A DNA stretch of 64,000 nt from Longimicrobiales bacterium (lineage in GTDB: Bacteria; Gemmatimonadota; Gemmatimonadetes; Longimicrobiales; Gaopeijiaceae), in assembly GCA_029245345.1 (NCBI GenBank), contig JAQWPM010000012.1, positions 372,001-436,000 on the forward strand. The letters run 5' to 3'. The translations under genes and the position numbers were made by a program. This document shows, piece by piece, positions 33,863 to 43,163 of this stretch (its first letter is position 1; every line of letters starts with the position of its first letter). The notes beneath the pieces were generated by a model. The model had not been told where the DNA came from and did not search any database. It was given only the letters and a program-made list of their open reading frames with translations.

Positions 33863-34396
33863 ATGCTTTCAACCACCCTGGCGACTCTTCTCGTCGCTAC
33901 TTGGGCCGCCATTCTGGTGTCCTGGCTAAAGCGATTCCCGACGGCGCAGTTCTGCCCGAAATGCACCAACCGCACCGAAGGGATTGTGGCACCGTTGTGG
34001 CTCCGTCCGATGACTCGTTGGCTGACACTTCGCTGGTGCGCCGACTGCGAATGGCAGGGCGTGGGTCGCACCGGTCCCGAATACGTCCCGGGGCGCCAGA
34101 TCGCACATGACTCGGGGTTCCACTGGGGTGCCGATGAGACTGGGGAGAACATGGGCTTCGATTGGAAACAAACCGAAGAGCTCCCGCCCCTCCCGACACC
34201 ACCATCACACCCATCTGGATTCCGGTTCTCCGACGACGAACCAGGCGCGGACAGCCCAAAGCGCGGCCGGTCGGGCTTCGCTGGGCGGGGGGGTCCCAGG
34301 ACGCCCAGCAAGCCTGCCCCACAAAGCTCTCAGTGGGGTGACTCGGACGTGCAAGACGACAAGAACAAGCCCTCGGGGTTCCGCTGGGGCAACTAG
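33863..34396 (+). CDS. Hypothetical membrane-anchored zinc-ribbon protein
   Basis: Not recognised. The 177-residue product has an N-terminal hydrophobic helix (about 5-22) followed by a zinc ribbon: CPKC (residues 31-34) and CADC (59-62). A low-complexity, Pro/Ser/Gly-rich tail follows (about 100-177), with repeated 'SGFRW/F' elements: GFHWGADE, GFDWKQTEE, SGFRFSDDEP and a terminal SGFRWGN. The recurring GF-x-W/F-x motif could be a short linear binding motif. It lies between minus-strand genes, so is probably its own transcript. Confidence 0.6.
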   Translation: MLSTTLATLLVATWAAILVSWLKRFPTAQFCPKCTNRTEGIVAPLWLRPMTRWLTLRWCADCEWQGVGRTGPEYVPGRQIAHDSGFHWGADETGENMGFDWKQTEELPPLPTPPSHPSGFRFSDDEPGADSPKRGRSGFAGRGGPRTPSKPAPQSSQWGDSDVQDDKNKPSGFRWGN

Positions 34397-34406
34397 CCGA
34401 AGGTCT

Positions 34407-35993
34407 CTAGGAGATTCCTCGACTCCTCTTCTGCAGGACTCGACCCGGTCGGGCTCCGGTAAACGTGCCGTCCTTGATCGCGGCCTCACCGTTCACCAGC
34501 ACATGGACCATGCCTTCAGAGTAGTGGTGCGGGTCCGTGAACTCCGCCACATCACGGACCTTGTCTAGATCGAACACGGCAACGTCGGCGATCATCCCGG
34601 GGCGAATCATGCCTCGGTCCTGCATTCCGAATACTTGAGCAGGCATGGATGTCATGCTTCGCACGGCCTGGGACAGCGTGACTGTGCCTTTCTCCTTCAC
34701 GTACAGTCGGATCTTCCGAGCGAACGCCCCGTACGTACGCGGGTGTGGGACGCCCTCACCCATTGGCACCAAGTCCCCATCGGATGAGGTCATGGTCCAC
34801 GGCTGCGCCATGAGCGTTTCGACATCAGCGTCGCTCATGTTGTAGGACACGATGCTGACGCTCCCAGCTCGGATGAGATCAATCGCGGTATCGATCGGGT
34901 CCTGGCCTCGTTCCTCCGCAAGGTCACTCAGCAGTCGACCTTCGATCGACTCGTCGACCCGGTAGCGCCGGAACTGGATACGATCTGCTCCGCCGCGGCG
35001 CGCGAGTCCTTCGACCATGCCCTCTCGGATCCGGGCCATCGTCTCGGGGTCCGCCATCCGTACCAGGAGTGAGTCGCGTCCACCCGACTGAGACCAGCGG
35101 GGCAACAGAGCCGGCTCAAGCCCGGTAGCCGACGCCGTGTACGGATACTGGTCGGCGAAGACCTGCACACCCTCTGCCCGGGCGCGCTCCACACGCTGAA
35201 CGATCGCTTCGCCGTAACCCCACACAAACGGTCCGAGGGCCTTCACGTGGGTGAGCACTGCGGGGATGCCCGCTACCCTCCCAACGTTGATGACTTCGTC
35301 CACCGCGGCAATAAGGCCCACGCTGTATGTCGACTCATCCCTATAGTGGCTCGTGTATGATCCACCGAAGGGAGCAACTTCCTTCGCCAACTCCTCGATT
35401 TCTTCCGGAGGAGCGTAATTCCCGGGAACGTAGAACGTCCCAGAGGACAGGCCCCATGCGCCCTCCTCCATTCCATCGCGGACGATGGCCTTCATGCGCT
35501 CGAGTTCCATTGGCGTTGCATGCCGGTCAGCAGACCCCATGACCTCCCCCCGGACCGAGCCATGGCCCACCAGCTGAGCGACATTCACCCCGAGGCCGTC
35601 CTCAAGAAGCTCCGATCTCTGGCCGGCAAGGTCCGACGAGCCACCCCCGTCCGGATTGGCGAAGATCGTAGTGAGGCCCATGGCCAAGAGGGGCTCTCCA
35701 TGACTCAGGCCAGGAGACGCGAGCCCCGGGCCAGCATGGGAGTGCGTGTCGATAAATCCCGGCGTCACATAAAGACCGGCGGCGTCGATGACCTCATCAG
35801 CCTGCACATCTCCAAGCTTCCCCACGGCCTCAATGCGGTCCCCGCGAATCAGTACATCTGCATAAACCCACGGATTTCCACTGCCGTCTAGGACACGGCC
35901 ATTTCGAATGAGAATCGTCCGATCCTGCGCAGCGACGTTGGTCGCGACCAGAAGAATCAGAGATACGAGTAGGGTCAATGCGCGTGTAGTCAT
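34407..35993 (-). CDS. Secreted N-acyl-D-amino-acid deacylase (D-aminoacylase, amidohydrolase superfamily)
   Basis: The 528-residue enzyme has a signal peptide (1-22, ending NVAAQD). The composite amidohydrolase begins with ILIRNGRVLDGSG, and metal ligands are at GFIDTHSHAGPG. The D-aminoacylase hallmark region follows (GAWGLSSGTFYVPGNYAPPE, YTSHYRDE, HVKALGP), with the late Asp-type region before SQAVRSMTSMPAQVFGM and the family C-terminus. These enzymes remove N-acyl groups from D-amino acids or act on related dipeptides. Periplasmic placement and the neighbouring peptidases suggest recycling of modified or D-residue peptides. Confidence 0.88.
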   Translation of the reverse strand: MTTRALTLLVSLILLVATNVAAQDRTILIRNGRVLDGSGNPWVYADVLIRGDRIEAVGKLGDVQADEVIDAAGLYVTPGFIDTHSHAGPGLASPGLSHGEPLLAMGLTTIFANPDGGGSSDLAGQRSELLEDGLGVNVAQLVGHGSVRGEVMGSADRHATPMELERMKAIVRDGMEEGAWGLSSGTFYVPGNYAPPEEIEELAKEVAPFGGSYTSHYRDESTYSVGLIAAVDEVINVGRVAGIPAVLTHVKALGPFVWGYGEAIVQRVERARAEGVQVFADQYPYTASATGLEPALLPRWSQSGGRDSLLVRMADPETMARIREGMVEGLARRGGADRIQFRRYRVDESIEGRLLSDLAEERGQDPIDTAIDLIRAGSVSIVSYNMSDADVETLMAQPWTMTSSDGDLVPMGEGVPHPRTYGAFARKIRLYVKEKGTVTLSQAVRSMTSMPAQVFGMQDRGMIRPGMIADVAVFDLDKVRDVAEFTDPHHYSEGMVHVLVNGEAAIKDGTFTGARPGRVLQKRSRGIS

Positions 35994-36031
35994 GTCGATT
36001 CTTATTTCAGGATTAGCTGTTCATCGTCAGT

Positions 36032-36475
36032 CTACGAAGGATCCGGCGGGCTGACGAACAGGCGAGCGTCGACGGCCAGCGCTCCCTCGGCGTATACGAA
36101 GAGAGGATTTACTTCGACCTCCACGACACTCGGGTGTGCGATGAGGCAATTACTCACTGCTGCTGCTGCCACCACAGCCGCAAAATCCCCTTTCGGCCGC
36201 CCTCGGGCTCCGTCCAACAAGGGGAAGATCCGGAGATCAGTCAGCATCTCAGAGATATCTCCCTCGGTGATCGGGAGAACCCGATGCGTGACGTCCTTCA
36301 CGATCTTCTCGGCGTCAGCGGTCCGAATCTCAGCCTCGATGCGGCGGTACATCGGCAGACTCACGGCATTGAGGCGTTCGGGGCGGTTCAACGTGAGTAC
36401 AAGAACCGAGCCTTCTCTACTCGAGAGAAGAGGCTCTTCTGCGACACCAGCGGTGTCGGGTCGATCTTCGGACAT
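36032..36475 (-). pseudogene. Deletion chimera: enoyl-CoA hydratase N-terminus fused to ADP-forming acyl-CoA synthetase C-terminus
   Basis: Residues about 13-50 (REGSVLVLTLNRPERLNAVS, PMYRRIEAEI) are the first strand/helix of a crotonase. From about residue 58 the sequence becomes the ATP-grasp C-terminus of an acetate/acyl-CoA ligase (ADP-forming): KDVTHRVLPITEGDISEML, LLDGARGRPKGD and VVEVEVNPLFVYAEGALAVD. The two are joined in frame in a 147-residue ORF that can fold as neither enzyme. The simplest explanation is a deletion linking two neighbouring genes. Confidence 0.7.
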
Positions 36476-36663
36476 TGTTCACGAAAAAGAGAGACAGGAC
36501 AAGGCCTTCGGTGCGTCGCGAAGCCTCCCTGGTGAATGGTGTCGCACACGTATACTGAGAAAAGCCATCCGACGATAGATGTGCATCCGACTGAACAGAG
36601 TGCGCCCTCTGCGGGTAGACTAAAAACTGCCCCACTCAGGGCAGAGGACCCCGCCTGAGGAGC

Positions 36664-39441
36664 ATGACCAGAATGACTTTCCGACTTCCCCGTCCTTTGC
36701 AGGGTGCGCTGGTCGCGACAGCCGTCGCCGCGGTCCCCACCCCGATCGTTGCTCAGCAGAGCGCGGCAAGTCTCGAACCCGTCACCTCTGTTGAAGGCAT
36801 CACCGAATACCGGCTCGACAACGGCCTGCGTGTGCTGCTTTTCCCTGACGCCAGCAAGCCGCAGGTCACGGTCAACGTCACGTACTTCGTTGGCTCACGA
36901 CACGAGGGGTACGGTGAGACGGGGATGGCGCACCTCCTTGAGCATTTGCTCTTCAAGGGCACGCCGAACCACCCGGACATCCCTCAGGAGTTCAATGAAC
37001 GAGGGGCGCAGCCGAACGGGACCACGATCTTTGACCGAACGAACTACTACGAGATATTCCCCGCTTCCGATGACAATCTGGAATGGGCGATTGACCTCGA
37101 GTCAGAGCGGATGGTCAGCTCACGCGTCGAGCGCGAGGACCTCGATTCCGAGATGACGGTGGTGCGCAACGAGATGGAGTCTGGCGAGAACAACCCTCTT
37201 GGCATCCTCGTTGAAAGGACGCTCTCAACCGCGTATCTCTGGCACAACTACGGGAAGTCGACGATCGGAGCTCGCTCCGATATCGAAGGTGTGCCAATCG
37301 AACGGCTTCAGGCGTTTTACCGGAAATTCTACCAGCCCGACAACGCGATGCTGGTCGTGGCGGGCAACTTCGACGCCGAACTGGCACTCAGCCTCGTGGT
37401 TGAAAAGTTCGGAGCAATCCCGACTCCAGATCGGACGGGAAGCAATACGCTATACCCCACCTACACTGCGGAACCCATTCAGGACGGGGAGCGTCGGGTC
37501 ACGCTTCGACGCTCGGGTGAAATCCAGTTCGCGACCAGCTCGTACCACGTCCCGCCGGGGTCACACCCGGACTTCGCAGCGGTCGAGGTGCTCTCGTTCA
37601 TCTTGGGCGACACCCCGTCGGGGCGCCTCTACAAAGCCATGGTCGAGACCCAGATCGCCACTGCTTCTGGGGCTTCGGCATTCCAGCTTCGCGAGGCAGG
37701 TCCGCTTCTCACGTTCGCAGTAGTTCCAACGGAAAACGACCTCGGCGACGCTCTCGGTAAAATGAACGCGACCGTAGAGGGCGTGCTCCAGAGCCCGATC
37801 ACCGGCGAAGAAGTCGACCGAGCCAAGACGGCACTCATGAACGGAATGCGTCAAGCTTTCAATTCGTCCTCGGGGATCGCGCTCCAACTGTCCGAATGGT
37901 CGTCGATGGGTGACTGGCGCCTCTTCTTCCTCCACCGCGACCGCGTCGAGCAAATCACGGCAGACGACGTGAACCGCGTGGCACAGGCATACATCAAGCC
38001 TGACAACCGCACCGTCGGTCTGTTCTACCCGACTGAGAATCCGGACCAAGCAGACATTCCCGACATGCCCGACATCGCTGCGATGCTCGACGGGTATACA
38101 GGCGGCGAAGCGGTCGCCCAGGGCGAGGGGTTCGACCCCTCACCGGATAACATCGAAGCCCGCACCACTCGCTTCGAGCTCTCAAACGGCATGGAGGTCG
38201 CACTTCTGCCGAAAGAGACACGCGGCGACGTGGCGTACGTCCGGATCCGTCTGCACTTCGGGGACGAAGAGTCGCTCATGGGGCGAGGCACAGCAGGTGG
38301 CTTCGCCGGATCCATGTTGATGCGAGGAACAGTGAGCCGCACCCGGCAACAGATCCAAGACGACCTGGATCGCCTCCAGACTTCGGGCTCCGTGGGCGGG
38401 GGGCCGACCCAAGCGGTGGGTCAGTTCCAGACCGTCCGTGACAACGTGAGCGAGGTCATCGCGATGATGGGTGAACTCGTGCGCGAGCCGGTGTTCCCAC
38501 AGTCCGAGTTCGACATCATGAAGGACCAGCAGCTCTCCGGGCTGGACCAACAACGGACTGAGCCGCAGCCCCTGGCTTCGATCGAGCTGACGCGGCATAT
38601 GGAGCAATGGCCCGTCGGACACCCGAACTACACCGAGACAATCGATGAAGCGATCGCCGCGGTTGCGGCGACCACGCTCGACGACGCCAAAGCGTTCTAC
38701 GAAGACTTCTGGGGGCCCCAGAGTGGCAACGTCGTCGTGGTGGGAGACTTCGATGAAGCAGAAGTTCGCGCCGCGCTCGAAGAGGCGTTTGGAGACTGGA
38801 AGAGTCCGCGTCCGTACCAGCGCATCGCGTCTTCTTTCTACGACGCACCAGCCAACAACATCACGATCGAGACACCGGACAAGGCAAACGCATTCTTCAT
38901 CGCACAACAGAACTTCGAGCTGCGTGACACAGATCCAGACTATCCAGCTTTGATCATGGCGGGGTATATGATTGGTGGTGGCATCTTGAACTCGCGCCTC
39001 GCTACCAGGGTCCGTGTCGAAGACGGGCTCAGCTATGGAGTGGGCGGAGGCATCTCTGGTCACCCAATCGACCCCGTAGGGCAATTCTCCGCAGTTGCCA
39101 TCTACGCCCCAGAAAACGCTGCGGCGCTCGAAGTCGCGTTCGTCGAGGAACTTGAAAAGGTGCTGAGTGAAGGATTCACCGCGGAGGAATTGGCCACGGC
39201 TCAGCAGGGCTGGCTCGAAGGGGCTCAGTTATCTCGAGCTCAGGACTCCGGACTGTCCGCGTCGCTCTCATCGGGTCTGTACTTCGACCGCACGACCATG
39301 TTCGACGCTGAAATGGAAGAGCGTGTGCGCTCGGTGACACTGGAGGAGGTCAACCAAGCGATACGTGACCGGCTGGACATAGCGAAGATCACCATGGTGA
39401 AGGCGGGTGACTTCGCGAAGACGAGGACCCCGATCGGGTGA
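36664..39441 (+). CDS. Secreted M16-family zinc protease, two-domain (925 residues)
   Basis: The ATG at 36664 follows TGAGGAG. A signal peptide ends near IVAQQS (residue 32). The inverted zinc motif H-x-x-E-H is MAHLLEHLLFKGT (H90, E93, H94), with the distal Glu in the EMTVVRNEMESGENNP region. The second half (about 500-925) is the inactive M16 repeat carrying the substrate-clamping R/Y-type segment (GGGILNSRLATRVRVEDGLSYGVGGG). It therefore resembles pitrilysin/PqqL-type single-chain enzymes. A glycosidase-like gene starts on its stop codon (GTGA). Confidence 0.93.
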   Translation: MTRMTFRLPRPLQGALVATAVAAVPTPIVAQQSAASLEPVTSVEGITEYRLDNGLRVLLFPDASKPQVTVNVTYFVGSRHEGYGETGMAHLLEHLLFKGTPNHPDIPQEFNERGAQPNGTTIFDRTNYYEIFPASDDNLEWAIDLESERMVSSRVEREDLDSEMTVVRNEMESGENNPLGILVERTLSTAYLWHNYGKSTIGARSDIEGVPIERLQAFYRKFYQPDNAMLVVAGNFDAELALSLVVEKFGAIPTPDRTGSNTLYPTYTAEPIQDGERRVTLRRSGEIQFATSSYHVPPGSHPDFAAVEVLSFILGDTPSGRLYKAMVETQIATASGASAFQLREAGPLLTFAVVPTENDLGDALGKMNATVEGVLQSPITGEEVDRAKTALMNGMRQAFNSSSGIALQLSEWSSMGDWRLFFLHRDRVEQITADDVNRVAQAYIKPDNRTVGLFYPTENPDQADIPDMPDIAAMLDGYTGGEAVAQGEGFDPSPDNIEARTTRFELSNGMEVALLPKETRGDVAYVRIRLHFGDEESLMGRGTAGGFAGSMLMRGTVSRTRQQIQDDLDRLQTSGSVGGGPTQAVGQFQTVRDNVSEVIAMMGELVREPVFPQSEFDIMKDQQLSGLDQQRTEPQPLASIELTRHMEQWPVGHPNYTETIDEAIAAVAATTLDDAKAFYEDFWGPQSGNVVVVGDFDEAEVRAALEEAFGDWKSPRPYQRIASSFYDAPANNITIETPDKANAFFIAQQNFELRDTDPDYPALIMAGYMIGGGILNSRLATRVRVEDGLSYGVGGGISGHPIDPVGQFSAVAIYAPENAAALEVAFVEELEKVLSEGFTAEELATAQQGWLEGAQLSRAQDSGLSASLSSGLYFDRTTMFDAEMEERVRSVTLEEVNQAIRDRLDIAKITMVKAGDFAKTRTPIG

Positions 39442-41234
39442 CCCACCGAACGAACCCGAAGCTCGAACTCCCTGAGCTTCCGAATTCGATTCCGAATTTT
39501 GGGGCGGTGGTACCGACACTGGCGGCGTCTGGCACCACCGCCGCGTCCCCCTTCCTTATCGAGGGAGAGTTCGGCTTCGCCGATGGGAACCTCCGGGGCG
39601 GATTCGACCGTGTCGCGTTGTGCGGAAGAATCGTCGCCGAAGGCGTCACCCTAGAAGCTGCTTCTGCGGTGAATTTTGTAGCCACCCCCGGGTTGATACA
39701 TCGAGAGGTCACGGGGCCGAACGGGATGTGTATCGAGTCCGCGATTGTGGCACCGACTCTCCCCCTGGTAGCCGTCCAATGGTCCGGCGGCGCCGGTACT
39801 GGCTTGAAGCTGCACCTGCCCTCGGGTGGCGGCGGCGAATACAATTCGGATAGCAACGTGGTCGTCGCACGCAATGCTGAGGATCCTGATTTCTGTGTCG
39901 CGGTCGGTGTCCACGGTGCGAACGGGGCCTGGGCTGTACGCCCGTCTGATGAAGGGCGAGGCCTGCAGTTGGCACACGACCTGGTACCGAATGGAGTCAT
40001 TACACTCGTGATCGCCGCTGGCCGGCCCGAACAAGTGCGCTCCGCTTTCAATGCGGTCGCGCACGTCAACGCACACTCCGTTCGAGCCACCTCACCCGCA
40101 GACGATGTGCTCTACACGGTTACAGGCCTTCCAGAGATCGACGACGGGGTGGCCTGGGCAGCGACCCGCCTCCGCAATGCACTAGCCGAATGCAGACTGT
40201 CCGGACCCGTCGCGGAAGCGGGGCACACGAACGCCCCACATGCGTTCTGGGCGGGCACGGGAGCACTCGCGAGTGGCGACAAGGATTCTGCCCTAAGGGC
40301 ACTCGCACTTCTCATGGACGCCGAGAACGGTGGAGAGCAGGAGGCGTGGCCAGCTCCGGTACTCGCCGACCTCTTGGCGGCTCGAATCGGGCTTGGTACC
40401 GGGGACGCACGGTACGTGCGCAAGCGTGCGGAAGGGCTCCTTCTCCAACCTGGACGGCTGAGCGCCGGTCACCATGACCTCGGGACGCTCACGATTGACA
40501 GCATTGCCGATGCACTTCGGTACTCGGAGAGCGCGGAGCAGATCGAATCCGTCCGTGGGCTTTCTTCGCAGATCGCTCCCGTCGGGGGACGACGACGCCT
40601 ACCCATGGCAGGGGTGACTTCCAGCACAGAGGTCGCCTTTCTCGCTGGAGCCCTGAGGCACGGCGCGTCACCCCCGCCTACTGGAAGCCTCGAATTGGAT
40701 CGTATGGTGTCGGCTTGGGCTGAATTCCCCAGCTATCCGGACACCGCTTGGACCGCCTGGCGTGGAGCGCTCACTGAAGGGCTCAAGAGTGGCCCCGGAG
40801 GCCCCGGAAGCTGGGACGGGGCGGAATCAGCCACGGGCATCGGGGCGCCCGTAGCGGGGGCCCTACTCAGCGCTCTCGTATATGGGCTGCTCGGCTACCT
40901 ACCTGACGCGCCCTCGGGACGGACCCGCCTCGCACCATCCTTCCCGGCGCACCTGACGTCGTTCGGCGTCTCGGGACTCCGACTCGGTGACGCCCAAATC
41001 AGCATGCATTACGAGCGCGAAGGAGCCATCCACCGATTCAAACTCGAACCCAAGGTGGCTCGAGTGCCTCCGGTGGTGCTGCTGGAGCCGTTGCTCCCCG
41101 GGGGACGCCTAACCTCCGCCCGGGTGGACGGTGACCTCGCAGAACTGGACTCGACACCCGCGCGCGACGGCATCCGTGCGCGGATTCAGGTCCCGCTCGA
41201 CGGCGATCGGGAAATCGAGTTCTTCACCGAATAA
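39438..41234 (+). CDS. Uncharacterised protein with glycosidase-like (six-hairpin) architecture
   Basis: The GTG at 39438 overlaps the M16 stop, giving 598 residues with no signal peptide. Residues about 30-200 look beta-sandwich-like. About 230-470 are helical with W/A-rich segments (GVAWAATRLRNALAEC, HAFWAGTGALASGDKDSALR). The C-terminal part has a pattern seen in six-hairpin glycosidases: LVYGLLGYLPDAPSGRTRLA, FGVSGLRLGDAQISMHYERE. The likely fold is alpha/alpha-toroid glycoside-hydrolase-like. No catalytic acid can be assigned confidently, so enzymatic function is open. It ends at a strong hairpin terminator. Confidence 0.5.
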   Translation: MTHRTNPKLELPELPNSIPNFGAVVPTLAASGTTAASPFLIEGEFGFADGNLRGGFDRVALCGRIVAEGVTLEAASAVNFVATPGLIHREVTGPNGMCIESAIVAPTLPLVAVQWSGGAGTGLKLHLPSGGGGEYNSDSNVVVARNAEDPDFCVAVGVHGANGAWAVRPSDEGRGLQLAHDLVPNGVITLVIAAGRPEQVRSAFNAVAHVNAHSVRATSPADDVLYTVTGLPEIDDGVAWAATRLRNALAECRLSGPVAEAGHTNAPHAFWAGTGALASGDKDSALRALALLMDAENGGEQEAWPAPVLADLLAARIGLGTGDARYVRKRAEGLLLQPGRLSAGHHDLGTLTIDSIADALRYSESAEQIESVRGLSSQIAPVGGRRRLPMAGVTSSTEVAFLAGALRHGASPPPTGSLELDRMVSAWAEFPSYPDTAWTAWRGALTEGLKSGPGGPGSWDGAESATGIGAPVAGALLSALVYGLLGYLPDAPSGRTRLAPSFPAHLTSFGVSGLRLGDAQISMHYEREGAIHRFKLEPKVARVPPVVLLEPLLPGGRLTSARVDGDLAELDSTPARDGIRARIQVPLDGDREIEFFTE

Positions 41235-41237
41235 AAA

Positions 41238-41268
41238 AGGCCGGAAAGCGAATCGCCCTCCGGCCTTC
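41238..41268. terminator. Bidirectional rho-independent terminator
   Basis: AAGGCCGGA (41238-41246) pairs with TCCGGCCTT (41260-41268), a nine-base perfect stem between convergent genes. On the minus strand it is followed by TTTTTT then ATT, a proper U-tract for the 63-residue ORF; on the plus strand the T-run (TTCTC) is weak. Confidence 0.85.
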
Positions 41269-41291
41269 TCTACATAGGCGCTACTTGCCGA

Positions 41292-41483
41292 TCAGGGCGC
41301 CTCGACGTAGCCGTGCTCTATGAGCAGCTCCTTGAGGAGCGGCTCACGATCGGCCAGCGGGGTCTTTGCAATAGCACGGGCAAATTCTACCCGGTGCTCA
41401 TCGGTAACATTGTCTAGTACAGCAATCGGCGCTCCATAACGCAAAAGGATGCGTTTGGCGTCGACAGCAACAGAATCGTTCAC
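41292..41483 (-). CDS. Small hypothetical protein (63 residues)
   Basis: Not recognised. It starts at GTG 41481-41483 with a GGTGGGA-like purine run close upstream, and ends just before the hairpin terminator, which supports expression. The product is acidic/helical (RILLRYGAPIAVLDNVTDEH, REPLLKELLIEHGYVEAP), without membrane segments or cysteines. It may be a conserved small regulator; no domain can be named. Confidence 0.55.
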   Translation of the reverse strand: MNDSVAVDAKRILLRYGAPIAVLDNVTDEHRVEFARAIAKTPLADREPLLKELLIEHGYVEAP

Positions 41484-41606
41484 ATTCCCACCATTGGACT
41501 TTCCGAGGGTAAGATGGGTGCAAGCCGCAAACGATAACCAAACTGCGCACCGGCATACACCGTCTGTTTACGCTACCGACGGTGTGTCGAGTCGCGGTAA
41601 CCGCCT

Positions 41607-42677
41607 GTGAAGCACCCAATTCTGCGGTTTCTGGCTGTAGTAGTACTTCCATCGGCGATCGTGATGTGGGGAAGCGAGCGCGCTGCCACTGCGGCTCAGG
41701 GTGAGATCCGGCACGAATCTGCTCTCCGAACCGCGCGCCTCGCGATCGGCACGCTGAATCAGTACCCTGAGGCTGACACCGAAGCATCCTCACCGTCCCG
41801 GGCAGCGGCAGAAGCCGCGTTGGAGGCAGTCGCTTTGGTCGGCCGCATGACGGGGGCCCGGATCGCGATCTTCGCCGACGGCTCCCTGTTAGGTGCCACG
41901 GACTCGGCGCCTGCTCTGGCATCGCTCACTCCGGGGCAGCTTGGGGACGCCGCGGATAGTCCCGTGGGCCACGCGATTGGCGCCGGGGCGCTGTTGGTCA
42001 TGGGGTCGACCACGCGGGAATCGGCCATACTCTCCGCTTATGCCGAACCCATCCCTTCCGCGCCGCTAGTCCCCCCTGGGCTGAGGATCGTCATGGCGCT
42101 CCTCTTGGTTCTTCCGTCCCTAACGTGCTGGTTGTTGATGCTCCGCGCGCGCGGGGGGATGTCGAGGAGGAAACGAGACCGCGCAGCGGTTCTTTTACTC
42201 GCAGCAGTTCCAGTCGTCGCGTCCATAGTCCTGGCGATTCAGGTCGGGAGAGACTTCGAGCGAGCCGCGAGCACCCTCCTAGCTCGAGACCTGACCCGGA
42301 GCCTCGCAGTGGTTGAGGCGCTCGACGTTTCGGGCTCACCAGAGTCGGTGCACGCCATGAGCGGCTTCCCGACTGTGCTCGTAACGGACGGAGCGGTAGA
42401 GGCCTCAACTTTAGACTCACCCGCCCCCGCGGTCGCCGCTCTACCCGACCCTCCTCCATCGTTCACGACATCCGGACTGGTGGAAACGCGGGCTGGGCTC
42501 TCCCAATACGTCAGCCGTAGGCTGACCCCAAACAGCTTTGTCACGATCCTCGCTCCGCCACCGAGCGACACTCTGGGACGACTCCGGTCGAGGACGAACT
42601 GGCTCATGATTGGCTTGGCGCTGTGGCTCGCCCTGGCTGCCGGCACGTTTCTGCCGAGAAAGTCCGAATCCAGCTAG
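41607..42677 (+). CDS. Uncharacterised membrane protein with two extracytoplasmic sensor-like segments
   Basis: Not recognised. The GTG start gives 356 residues with an N-terminal helix (about 5-28), an extracytoplasmic segment (about 30-150), two helices (about 153-178 and 190-213), a second extracytoplasmic segment (about 215-325) and a final helix (about 330-350). The two periplasmic parts look related (RTARLAIGTLNQ versus LLARDLTRSLAVVEALD, each with a variable loop and a 'TILAPPPS' or 'AYAEPIP' ending). This suggests a duplicated dCache-like sensor without an output domain. It could be a decapitated chemoreceptor or kinase. Its stop overlaps apaG convergently by four bases. Confidence 0.5.
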   Translation: MKHPILRFLAVVVLPSAIVMWGSERAATAAQGEIRHESALRTARLAIGTLNQYPEADTEASSPSRAAAEAALEAVALVGRMTGARIAIFADGSLLGATDSAPALASLTPGQLGDAADSPVGHAIGAGALLVMGSTTRESAILSAYAEPIPSAPLVPPGLRIVMALLLVLPSLTCWLLMLRARGGMSRRKRDRAAVLLLAAVPVVASIVLAIQVGRDFERAASTLLARDLTRSLAVVEALDVSGSPESVHAMSGFPTVLVTDGAVEASTLDSPAPAVAALPDPPPSFTTSGLVETRAGLSQYVSRRLTPNSFVTILAPPPSDTLGRLRSRTNWLMIGLALWLALAAGTFLPRKSESS

Positions 42678-43102
42678 TTCATCACCGGCGATTCGTCGTC
42701 GTCTTCATCTTGGGGCACCTGAAGCACGAAGGGCCCACTGAGCGCGAAGCGCGGGACCTCCACCCGGAACTGGCTGCCGTCCGGCCGTCCGAAGGTGTAG
42801 TACCCCTCCATGTAGCCGACGGGCGACCGTAACACACAGTAGCTCCGGTATTCGTGTGAATCCCCGGGATTCAGGTGCGGCTGCTCGCCAACAACGCCCT
42901 CGCCATCCACCTCGGTGTCGTCTCCGGCGGCGTCGTGAATCAACCAGTGGCGGAACAAGAGCTGCGCTGCATCGTCGCCCTCGTTCTCCATTTCGATCTC
43001 GTACGAGAACACAAACGTCCCGTCTGCCGGATCTGAGTCGGCGAGGGAGAAGCGCGGCTGAACGCACACGCGGATGCCGTCGGTCGATTGCTCGTATCGC
43101 AT
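42674..43102 (-). CDS. apaG: ApaG-family protein
   Basis: Start ATG 43100-43102 gives 142 residues; the longer frame (to 43144) lacks support. The FN3-like ApaG fold is recognised from GIRVCVQPRFSLADSDP, FVFSYEIEMENEGDD, LLFRHWLIHDA, GVVGEQPHLNPGDSHEYRS and GYMEGYYTFGRPDG. ApaG is associated with Co2+/Mg2+ tolerance and nucleotide (Ap4A) metabolism in enterobacteria; the biochemical role is unresolved. Single gene here. Confidence 0.9.
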   Translation of the reverse strand: MRYEQSTDGIRVCVQPRFSLADSDPADGTFVFSYEIEMENEGDDAAQLLFRHWLIHDAAGDDTEVDGEGVVGEQPHLNPGDSHEYRSYCVLRSPVGYMEGYYTFGRPDGSQFRVEVPRFALSGPFVLQVPQDEDDDESPVMN

Positions 43103-43163
43103 ACGTGATTCTATCAGAAGGCGCTCGTGCGCGCAGCAGGCCAAAGGCCACGAGTCCCGAGCG

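Noticed and set aside
38182-39084. A 300-codon antisense frame within the M16 gene.
   Set aside because: No domain, no start signal, and the + strand carries a complete protease.
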